A DNA stretch of 64,000 nt from Oscheius dolichura (lineage: Eukaryota > Nematoda > Chromadorea > Rhabditida > Rhabditidae), in NCBI GenBank assembly GCA_932521035.1, contig OW051494.1, forward strand, positions 4,140,001 to 4,204,000, written 5' to 3'. Position 1 is the stretch's first letter; each line of letters opens with the position of its first letter. Positions 11,379 to 21,200 of this stretch are shown here, one piece after another. The translations under genes and the position numbers were made by a program. The notes under the pieces are model-generated. The model was not told the DNA's origin and searched no databases. It saw only the letters and a list, made by a program, of their open reading frames with translations.

Positions 11379-12150
11379 TGGGAGAGGGACAATGGTGTGG
11401 GCGTGGTGTTAGCGAAATTCATTGTTTCCGATAAAAATAGAACAAACAGAGCCACTCTTCCCGGACCATGCAACGCCAACTACTTTCCATTAGAAAAAGT
11501 GCATTTGCCAAAAGTACAACCGATTCGGGACGAGGACAGACAGCCAGACAGGTGGCCCGAGGCTCCGGTGTCTCTTGATCCTCGGAAGGGCAGTGGCCAT
11601 GTATACAATTCATCCGGATATAAACAAATAAACAATTTATCACGTCATAGTATGTGTCAACCGGGAGATAACAGGAACAGCAAGAGGAAGACACCTTTCG
11701 CTAACTAGAGAAGATCTAGTGGGTCATTTCATATTGGATAGCAGGAGGGGCGCAGGAGGGGAATCGGCCAGACGCTGGTAGAATCTCACAGTTGAACAAC
11801 TCCTCCAAATAAAAATCTTCTCTTTGTGATATAAAAGCAACCTAATGAGGCTTTTTGATAAATGAACTCCGAGAAAGTGCATCTCCCGCTGTTCTTGTTG
11901 CTCCATGGGCAGCGGCGCCCTCTACCGTAATACACTCAATTCCCGACCCAGCCTGCCGTGCTCTATTGAATGATCTCCGCTTTGTGACGAAATGCCCCCG
12001 CCAACGTGGTCCCGCCACTTTTTTCGCCTTTTCGTACTTCCTCGTGCGCCTCCACGTGTATGGATCCAGCATTTTGTTGGTGATGTATCAACAGTGTCTA
12101 TTCATCAGGGCAGCTGAGCCCACCCCGCCCCACTGACGTCCTCCGCCGCC
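11379..12150. other. Bidirectional intergenic region between two ShKT genes
   Basis: About 770 bp between the two divergently transcribed ShKT genes. It contains a TGACGTC palindromic CRE-like element (about 12133-12140) close to the plus-strand gene. ORFs in this stretch have no recognisable domain. It probably acts as a shared upstream control region, but this is inference from arrangement only. Confidence 0.35.
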
Positions 12151-12158
12151 TACAAAAG
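12151..12158 (+). promoter_or_regulatory. TATA-like element of the plus-strand ShKT gene
   Basis: TACAAAAG lies 36-43 bp upstream of the ATG at 12194, mirroring the placement of the TATA box of the divergent paralogue. Confidence 0.35.
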
Positions 12159-12193
12159 GCCGTCGCCCGGCATCTTCTGCCGTATCACTCGCC

Positions 12194-12492
12194 ATGATTT
12201 CCAAGGTAAGTCTGGCTTCTCCCCCTCCTCCTCCAACAATACGTTCAGTCCCTCTTCATGCTCATGCTGGTTTTCACCATCTTCTTCGTCGTCTACGCTG
12301 ACGAAGCCGTTGCCGCCATCTGCGACGACGAGATCAGTAAGTATCCACGGGAGACATGAGACATGGCTGATTTTAGCGGACGGATCTTGCAATGTAGTCA
12401 AGAGCTTCTGCGGAATGGACGGCTACCTGAAGGAGACGAACCTCTGCAAGAAGACATGCGGCATGTGCGGCGAGCCCGTCCTCCTTGCCTAG
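12194..12492 (+). CDS. Small secreted ShKT-domain protein (plus copy)
   Basis: Coding exon 1 is 12 nt (12194-12205, MISK) followed by GTAAGT. Exon 2 (after GTTCAG) encodes the signal peptide SLFMLMLVFTIFFVVYA and the start of the mature chain, and exon 3 (after TTTTAG) completes it to TAG 12490-12492. Six cysteines in ShKT spacing are seen: ICDDE.., GSCNVVKSFC, NLCKKTCGMC. The short tail GEPVLLA follows the last cysteine. An AATAAA poly(A) signal is at 12557-12562. The protein is about 70 residues. The role is unknown; ShKT peptides of this size are secreted by parasitic and free-living worms. The exon pattern, including the four-codon first exon, matches the minus-strand gene at 11334. Confidence 0.82.
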
Positions 12493-13217
12493 GTCTCCTC
12501 ATAGAATTCTGCTCGTCGTAGCCACCCAGCGAGGGACTGGTCCTCCCTTGCTTCCAAATAAATTGTCACCCCGCAGTACTCTGTTATTTTTTTTTATTAG
12601 GACTGCCAATAGTCGGGGGCACGATCTCTGTTCATCGGCTGTTGGTATGCCCGGTGAGCCATATAGCCGAGGATGCGCCGGGCTAGTAAGGACCTTTGGT
12701 TCATCCCTGTCTCTTCATAGTCTTCGAAATCCTGGAGACATGGAATAAAGCTCATCGTGGGCGGCGGTTGCGACGTTTAAAATGAGTCAAAGAAAGAACT
12801 AAAGTACCGGCCACCTGGGTCAATACAGTCCCTGCCCGAAGTTCATTCCCTAATATGTCCATAATATGAGCTGAGAAATTAAAAGTTGATTTATTATGAA
12901 CCGACTAGATTTGCCCAGCTTTACCCGTGTACCAGTTTTTTTTTGCGAGAGAGGAAAACCTCATCGAGCGGTTCCAAAGACCCGTGCTATTGGGTTTATG
13001 AAGTAGAGAAACCATGGTATCTTTAGGCGAGAATGAGATGTATGATATTATAGTTTTATTTGTCACAAGCAGCCTTTATAAGAAAGGGTTAGAAGAATTA
13101 AAAAACCCCGGCTTTACCGCGAGGATTAAGTCGGGGGAACGACACAGAGATTTAAAATAAGAAATAAAGTACAGGCTAAGAAGAGGGAAATCCTCCAGAT
13201 TCTATGACTTCGTACGG
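12493..13217. other. Intergenic region
   Basis: Holds the poly(A) signal of the ShKT gene and the left copy of a 27-bp direct repeat (12877-12903). No other gene, tRNA or snRNA was recognised. Confidence 0.4.
12877..12903 (+). repeat. 27-bp direct repeat, left copy
   Basis: AATTAAAAGTTGATTTATTA continuing TGAACCG is repeated exactly at 14766-14792 in the same orientation. The two copies bracket the Helitron/USP unit. The bases outside the 27 bp differ. Confidence 0.8.
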
Positions 13218-14014
13218 CTAGCCGAAGGCATCTTCTCCTCCGTTTCCGATTTTTTCTAGCACTATGAACACAACTCCTTCCATCCATTTGGGGAAACTCT
13301 TCTTGCAGACGGTGTGGTCGTTGCATTCCCACCAGTCTCCGTCGTGTTCGATATAGGACTTGTAGTGCCCTTCTTCGGGGGTCTCCCCCTCATGCCACAC
13401 GGCTGCTACCGGCTTAAATACAGTTCCTAAACCAGAAGCAGTATCAAAACGACGTTAAACTTGTGCTTACCGAAAAGTTCAACAGCTGGTCCAGGACTTC
13501 CAATTTTCCTCTGTCTTCTGACCAATTCGCTATCTCTCATATCGAATAATCCCATTTCAACTGCGATATACTTGCATTTCGGCGGAATCCTAACTTTCCA
13601 TTGAAGAATATGTTCTCCATTTTGATGGCAGTTATCGCAAGACAGGTCTATCCTTTCACTCCGGGAGAAACATCCTATGTATTCCTCAAATGTTGGATAT
13701 AGATCCTCAGTAGCATTGAGAGTCAGAGTGGTTTGAGGCTCGTCGTCTCCTGTCTTCATATCGCTATCGCAATTTGAACACGAGATATGACATCTTTGGA
13801 TGTGCATAACTTCTTCCTCGAAATCACCAGGGAGGCACGGAAGAATGGTCCTAATTAACTCAGCTGCTGACAGTTGTTGTTGAAAATCTCGATACATTGG
13901 ATCGAGATCTGGAACTTCAAGTAGAGGCCTGGCATCCTTAATTCCTCGTCTATTCAGCACCTCCTTCAAAGCCAGAACATAGGAATTTCCTTGCTGATAG
14001 ATCCCAGAGGAAGT
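13218..14014 (-). pseudogene. Ubiquitin-specific-protease (USP)-like domain fused behind a Helitron fragment
   Basis: The frame opens with GIYQQGNSYVLALKEVLNRRG, which matches the USP Cys box (GxxNxGNTCYxNxxLQ) but lacks the catalytic cysteine. It continues with a finger-like segment carrying CxxC pairs (HISCSNCDSD..., DLSCDNCHQNG). After a 48-bp intron (GTAAGC at about 13473 to TTTAG at 13427) it ends with an intact His box, AVWHEG...GHYKSYIEHDGDWWECND, and the terminal segment FPKWMEGVVFIVLEKIG before TAG at 13218. USP enzymes cleave ubiquitin from proteins; without the nucleophile this copy should be inactive. It begins in a different frame exactly where the Helitron helicase homology stops, which suggests gene capture or a chimeric insertion. 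It could also be an expressed, catalytically dead domain. Confidence 0.68.
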
Positions 14015-14745
14015 AAGGAGGCGGCTATGCCGGTCTGGGCCACACAGGCAACGGTCTTCTTCTGTGAGCGAAACTCGTGGTATAACGCCTTCATGACAAG
14101 GGTTTTCCCGGTCCCCCCACTGCCTTGCAGGAAGAAAGCTGTCTGCTTTCCACTGCTGAATGACTCGAGAAATTCATCGAAGACTTTTCTCTGCTCGGCA
14201 GTCATTGTCTAAAGATAATTGGAACCGTCAAAGCCAAAAGACAAACCTTTTTTAACTGCGTGGCCTGCCTTTGAGACACTCTCTCTGAATAGAGCAAACG
14301 TCCAGAATCGTCAATCAGATCCTCCCCCAGTAGATCTTCATTCTTCAGGGACGGCAAACCGTGCTCCTCCAAAGTATTGTCATGTAAAGAGAGATACGAC
14401 TGCATGTGGTAAAGTGCGTGAACTTCAAGCTGCTTTTCGTCCCATTTTCGATTGGCGTAGAAATAAATCTTGTACTTTTCGTAGAGCTCCCTCGTGTATT
14501 TCTTCGAGATGGAATTGTTCGTAATAATTTGACAGAAGACGAAGGGCCGTGGGGTTGTCATAATTACAGGCTTCGGCCAAACATAGATCCCATTCCTTCT
14601 TATTATTCATGAACCCATGGCCTATGGCAGCGTCGACTGCTGTTGGATATACTGTTCCTTTCACTGTACGCAGCCCTTCAAAGGAGGTAATGAGCCTACT
14701 CTCGACTCCCGAGCTCAAAAAACGTACTGTTATATAAGGCACTTT
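14015..14745 (-). pseudogene. Helitron (Pif1-like) helicase fragment, frameshifted and truncated
   Basis: The N-terminal part of a Helitron rolling-circle transposon helicase. LRTVKGTVYPTAVDAA and EACNYDNPTALRLL match the conserved stretch before the helicase core. A 1-nt frameshift near 14525 is needed to continue into FCQIITNNS...KQLEVHALYHMQSYLSLHDNTLEEHGLPSL. After a 41-bp intron (AAG|GTTTGT...TTTAG|ACAATG near 14214-14254) comes MTAEQRKVFDEF with the Walker A motif GSGGTGKT and the GIAASLLP segment. Homology stops there: Walker B and all later motifs, and the Rep nuclease domain, are absent. It is therefore a decayed, immobile copy. Confidence 0.75.
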
Positions 14746-14765
14746 TTTATAAAAAAAAAGTAGAT

Positions 14766-14792
14766 AATTAAAAGTTGATTTATTATGAACCG
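14766..14792 (+). repeat. 27-bp direct repeat, right copy
   Basis: Exact copy of 12877-12903. Read on the minus strand it includes AATAAA (TTTATT at 14779-14784), which lies 180 bp beyond the stop codon of the giant dig-1-like gene and could serve as its poly(A) signal. Confidence 0.75.
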
Positions 14793-14963
14793 GTATCGGC
14801 GTCACTCCAAAAAGGCACAACTACAAGAGAATCAGACGGCAGCATGGGCATGAAATCACTGTGTTGTGGGGGATTATTATGAATAAGAGAAAGAGCGCGG
14901 AAAGAGTGGCTGGGCTATATTGGGGGGACTAGACTACAGGGGGTGGCTGGGGGAGAGAATAGC

Positions 14964-15204
14964 TTAGAAGAGCCACTTGAAAGCCCGTCGGACGACCATC
15001 GGAACTGTCGACCATTCGAACGTGATCTCCCGGTCGTCCTTTCCTTTGATCGTGGCCTGGAACATCTCCCCGTCTTCGGCAGACAGCCTCTGACTCACTT
15101 TGTAATTAACTTTGCCTCCGGGGGCGGCGCCGCCGGCAGGAGGTTGGTTGTCCTTGGTGTTTGCATGGAGGTATTGGCTCAGCAGCTGGGCAATTCGGTC
15201 GAAG
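14964..15204 (-). other. Unique C-terminal tail of the dig-1-like protein
   Basis: The last exon, reached through a 43-bp intron (15205-15247, GTATGT...ATTTCAG) that changes frame from the preceding EGF. It encodes [19 protein letters not shown], a Gly/Ala/Pro linker, then [20 protein letters not shown]... and ends FKWLF. No transmembrane helix or GPI signal is visible, consistent with a secreted protein. The family is not recognised. Confidence 0.65.
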
Positions 15205-18200
15205 CTGAAATTGTCCATTGAGATCTTTTCCCCCCAGTGAAACATACGAATGCGCCGGGTCCACACAAGAGGTCGGGTCCATCGGATCCCGGGAGAGACC
15301 GTAAGGGCAGGCACAGTAGAAGGACCCGGGGGTGTTGACGCAGCCATGAGAGCAGCCGCCGTTACTGATAGCGCACTCATCCACATCTGAACATCTTCTG
15401 TTTAGATTTTTGTCGGCTGGTTTACCGAAGCAGGCGCTATTCTTCAGGATATATCCTTGGGGACACCTTCCTCCATGGGAAGAGACCTGAACGGATTATT
15501 GGGAGGACAGGAAGGGAGCGGCCTACCTTGCAGGGGCATTCGGAATGGTTAGCAGGTGGGAGGGTTGAGATCGGGCGAGCGAGGTCGAGAACAATGTCAC
15601 AGCTGGGTCGGATGAGGGCTTCTCCGCTGGAACGGCAGACACAGTTGCACGGGGCGACATCCGCCGGCTGGAAGTCAGCAGGAGCCTTCGAGTCTGAATC
15701 CTCCTCATTGTTTTCTCTCCTAGAACAGTGACACACCTTTGTTGAGTTCGATCTTGGCACAGTTGTCGTCTCTAGTCGTTCCATTTCTAGAAGATACAAC
15801 ACACACGGTGTATTGGGTGTCGGTTGGCAGATCCTGCAATCCCTGTCCTCCTCCTGTCCCCTGTCTCCTTACCTGGACGATGGTTCCAAAACTGTCGCGA
15901 CACGTGGCTGGTCTACTCTGCCAGTTCTTCTGCGGAATAGAGGTGTCGTGGGTGTACAGGATGGTGTAGTTCTGAAACCGGTGTGTGACCCTGTTCATTG
16001 GGTCTCGAACCGATTTGTTGTTGGTGCAGCAGGTCCATGACACAATGAAGGAGTTCGGCGAGGCCGGTACAACTTCGACGTTGGATGGCTCGGTCGGGCT
16101 GGTCTTGTCTTCTAAAGGACTCGTCAATAAGGCCGGCTCTATCCTCCTACCTTTGGGAATAGTCGGCACCTGTGTCGTCTTCTTCGAGGCCTTCGCGGCG
16201 GTGGTAGCAGTCACGTGGTCACAAATGGCATAGGCGAGCCAGCTGTTGAAGAGCTCGTTGGGAGAAGTCCATTCACTCAAATGGATCACCCTGTAACTAC
16301 AGTATCCCCAAGGTACCGTAACCAACTGACCTCGTAGCAACTCCAGAGGACATCTTCGAGAGGAGGTCCGTCTTCGGCTCCCTAATTGAAAGTCCAATAA
16401 ACTGTTGGCTGTAGTCTCCGGTGGCGAATTCAGCAGAGGGCAGGGCTGGGTCCCTTCAATTGGATCGTCTCGTAGGAAAGGAAAGGGGGACTCACTTGCT
16501 GGTGCCGTCGGTGCTCACAACCAACATAATCCGTTGAGATCCGTGAATGTACTGGTCGTTTGACATCTCCACCATTTCGTCGATGGCTGCTCCCAGCACA
16601 GCGGACTCCGTGTCCTCACTACGGGGATAAATATACAATTCCCTCCACTCTTCTTACCTATGTTGGGTGATGTCATTCAGCACAGTCTCCACGTCCGCCA
16701 CGGCCAGGCCGGGCTGTCGGTTGACGACCTTCTCGCTGTTCACCGTCAGGATGTTGACAGTTACGAGGCGGTCGTCCCGGTCGAACTTGATGTTGAAGAA
16801 TTGTCCGAGGTGGTCCAACACATGGCGGAAGTCCTGTATCTTATGTGCTGGACTATTCAGAAGAACTTACCAATGGAGGAGATCTAGCGGTGACGTCGAT
16901 GATGATATTGACCTGGATCGGCCTCTTGATTCCATCGCTGCACAAGGCCGGTGTCTCAATGGCGCGGGTTGTTCTCCACCTGTAGACAACTTATTAAAAT
17001 ATCACAAACGGTCCTACTTTGGAGTGGAAACATCTCGTTTTGTCGTTCGGTGTTCAGCTAAGCCTGTGGGCGTGAAGAAGTCGGCAGGTGTGCTGCGACT
17101 GCAGAGGTAGCGGCTGATGGTGCCGGCCTGCTCATCGATGTCAAACGGCGAAGAGACCTCGAAGACACGCTCAGCTTCATCATCACCTAAAATGGATCGT
17201 CTTTGTCCTCCTGGCGATGTCAACTCACCGGCAATGCGTTTCAGCACAGCCAGCTGGTCTGGATCCGACTGGACGGCTACGACGAACAATTGAACATTGT
17301 ATGCTTGGCGTAGGTCCTCCGCAGCTCCAGCAGCATTTCCTCTGAACGGGGCACATAGGAGGAAAGGGACAATCCGCGTACCTGTTCTTTCCATTGGTGA
17401 TCATGACTACAATACGGCTGGCATTTTCTCGTCCGTGAAGCTAAACAAGAATGTTAGAGGTCGTGGACAGGGAACCTACTTGGAACTGTTGTCTGGCGGC
17501 GTTGAGACCGTAGAGGGCAATGGCCTGCCCGTCGTTGATCTTCTCCGAGTCGATGATCTTCTCGATCAGTTCGATCCTGTCCTCGTAGTGTCCGAGGGCC
17601 ACGGGGACGGCCACTTTGTCACTAGAGATTGTTTTTATCCATCTGTCTCTTCCCTCCCTTACCTGTAGATGATAAATCCAATGCGTACCACGTCTGGCGC
17701 CAGGTCGAATCCTTCGTCCACCAGAGCAGCAACGCTCTCCTTCATGGCTACAAATTCATCAGAAGCGAAGTTCTCGGAGGAGTCCAGCATGATGATGACG
17801 TCAGCCTGGAACGCGCCATCAATAAGGCGAGCCCTGTCTGCCTACCTCGAAGTCCAGTTTGCCGCATTCCCGGTGAACAGCGGTTCCAACCGGCGTCGTC
17901 TTCCTCTCTCCCCAAGGCCTTCCGGTACCGGCCGTGTTGGGGAAGGTCTGAACACCCGTTATTTTCTTCCGACGGCCAACCATACCTTGCAGAGGATGTC
18001 AGCAATCGGGGCGATGACCTCCGGATCGGTTCCTCTCCATTGTTCCAATCTGACAATGTTTTCACTGGAAGTAATCGAGGTGTCCTCGTTGGCCGAGGCC
18101 TCGTCTCCTGCTTCGACGACGAACAGAAGGGCATTCAGGTCTGATTTCAGGAGACCTGCCGGCTCGGTTACATCATCACTGAAATCATCGAGTTGTCAAC

Positions 18201-21200
18201 TGATCACAATAATAACTTACATGGATTTTCCATTCTTCAGGACGATGACGGCCTTGTGGGTGTCTTCGCTGCCAGAGATAGCAAACTCTCCAGCGGCTTC
18301 CCTCAAGGCTGCCCCGAGATGAGGTCGTCCCTTCATCCGCTTCGCCTCGCTGATCGCCGTCATGACATGGTCAACATTACTGTAGTCTCCGAGAGACACG
18401 GGCACTTCGACCTCTTCTCCGTACTTCAGAACTCCGATCCTGACCTTGTTTTGCTTGAGATCCAAATGGTCGGTGATGAATGTCTTGATGAGTTCCTTCA
18501 TTATCCTGTAGTCGAGAACCTTCACGTTATTCGAGGTGTCCATGACGATAATCACGTCCAGGATGCTGGAGACGACACAGATAGGTGAGGCCCGTCTCGT
18601 GGTCGCCATCACAAAGCGGTTGTACTTGTCAGTCGGCAGCAACTGTCCGAAGACATCCAGAGGCAGGCCATCCATATTCGTCGGCACTAGTTTTCCATCT
18701 GACATTACGTGTAACTTGTCCGCATCGGTAGGCAGCAGCACACCGTCAGAGTCGACGACGGGATGGATCAGCCTTCCATTTGAATCAGTTGGCTGAATAC
18801 TGCCGTCCGGCTTGGTTACTGGCACAATCACGTTTCCACTGGCGTCAGTGGGATAGGCATCCCATGGGCCAGCTGAAGGAGAAGTCGATCCTCCTTCGAC
18901 AAGAACATAGTTACCAGACGAGTCGGTGGACAGCGGTTCTCCTTCGGAAGATAGTGGAACACCCTCCGAGTCGGTTGGGATCGGAGAGCCATCAAAACCA
19001 ATTACTCGTCCGTCCCCGTCCGTTGGTTGGGGATATCCGTCCGGTCCAATGACAAGAGGAATGATGTGGTCAGTAGGCTGAGCTAGTCCAGTTGTCCCAG
19101 AAGCGGGGTACAAGAAGGTTCCAGAGGCATCCGTTGGCAGAATTTCGCCGTCCGGTCCAATCGGTAAGCCATCTTCATTCCGAGCGATAGTGGCTCCGTC
19201 AGGAAGAACCGGCACTCCACTGGCATCGGTTGGAAGTAGTTCTCCGTCTGGTCCCTTGACTGGGTGAATCAGCCGTCCAGAATCATCGGTTGCCGGTAAC
19301 AGTCGGTCAATTCCAGCAGCCGGGAAGATGAAGTCGCCAGCGGCCGAGGTTGGCAGAACCTGGCCATCGGGTCCAATGGGCAGTCCTTCTTCGTTCGTCC
19401 CGATCGGCTTTCCCTCGATATCCACATGCCGGCCGGTCGAATCCGTCGGCAGCAGCTGGTTGTCCGAGTCTCGAATCGGCCAGATCTTCTTTCCCTGCTC
19501 GTCCGTTGGCAGGATCTTCCCGACCTCGTCCTCGCTCGGCACCACGATGTAGTTTCCGCTGTCGTCCGTGGGCAGAGGCTGCCCGTCTGCCCCGATGGGC
19601 TGTCCCGAGGCATCTGTCGGAATGGGCTGTCCATCGACTCCAATCGGTCGGCCGTCGCTGTCTGTGGCCAGGGGCGTTCCGTCGGTTCCAATCACGGGAT
19701 AGATCGGCCTCTGGTTCTCGTCCGTCGGCAGAAGTTTTCCGTCTGGGCCGGTCTCCGGGTAAATGAATACACCAGAATCGGCAGCCGAAGTCGGCAGCAC
19801 TTGCCCGTCGGGGCCGATCGGCTGTCCCTCGGAATCGTACTCCACCGGCCTGCCAGAAGTGTCCAAATACTGTCCGGAGGCATCTGTTGGCAAGGGGCTT
19901 CCATCGGGTGAAATAATCGGGAGGATGATCTTCTCAGTAGGCTCGCGGGTTATTTCTCCAGCAGCCACACTGATGTATTCGCCCTTGGCATTCGTCGGCA
20001 GCACTTCATCATCGGGGCCGAGAGGCTTCCCGGAGGAGTCGGTGGGAATCGGTTCTCCGTCGGCCCCGACTGCTCGGCCACTGCTATCCGTGGGTAGGAG
20101 GTTTCCATCTGGGCCGACTACCGGATAAATGGTCACACCACGACCGTCGGTTGGAAGAGCTTGTCCGGGTTCGGGATAGACGAAGGCGCCGGAAGCATCG
20201 GTTGGAAGAATTTGTCCGTCGGGGCCGAGAGGCTTTCCAGAGTTATCAGTTGGAATTGGCTGTCCATCTGCTCCAATCGCTCTTCCACTGGCATCCGTTG
20301 GTCTGAGTTCTCCGTCTGGCCCAATGACTGGATGGATAGGCTTCAGATTATCGTCGGTTGGGAGGGGAACACCGTCTGGTCCGATCTCGGGGTAGACAAA
20401 GACGCCGGAGGAGTCTGTTGGCAGAACCTGATCGTCCGGTCCAAGAGGCCTTCCTGAGGGGTCGGTTGGAATTGGCTCTCCATCTGCTCCAATTGCTCTT
20501 CCGCTCGCATCTGTGGGTCGTAGTTCCCCATCCGGTCCTACAACGGGATGAATCGGCCGTTGATTTTCATCGGTTGGCAGAGTTTGGCCATCAGGTCCGA
20601 CTGGCGGATAGATAAAGTCTCCGTGGGCGGCAGAAGTAGGCAATAGTTGGCCATCCGGACCAATCGGGAGACCGTCTGCGTTCGTTGCGATCGGCTGTCC
20701 AGAAGCATCCACGAAATGACCAGAGGCGTCCGTGGGCAGCAGTTCGCCGTCTGGTCCTCTCACCGGATACACCGTCTTCCCGTGTCTATCCGTCGGCAAC
20801 ACTTGGGTCACCTCGTCTTCCGGTGCAATGCTGATGTATTTGCCGCTGGCATCCGTCGGCAGAAGAGATCCATCAACAGCCACAGGTCTTCCAGAGGCAT
20901 CCGTCGGGACGGGCTGTCCATCCGCTCCAATTGGCCTTCCGCTGTCGTCGGTGGAGAGCAGAGTTCCGTCAGGTTTGACAACCGGGTAGATCGTCCGCTG
21001 GTTCTCGTCTGTGGGCAGTGGTTTACCCTCCGAGTCGAGAGCCGGGTAGATGTAGAGGCCGTCGGCGGTCGTCGGCAGCACCTGGCCATCGGGGCCAATC
21101 GGCTGTCCGTCGGCATTTGTCTCAATTGGTCTTCCTTCAGCATCAACATGGCGGCCAGTTGAATCGGTAGCAAGAGGTAGACGATTTGGGCCAATCACGG

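Noticed and set aside
11842-12072. Minus-strand ORF between the ShKT genes (MLDPYTWRRTRKYEKAKK...)
   Set aside because: Arg-rich, no domain, no exon partners, and it lies in the shared upstream region; not supported as a gene.
12900-12910. Helitron 3' end (CTAG after the left direct repeat)
   Set aside because: No hairpin before it, the next base is not T, and the right copy of the repeat lacks it.
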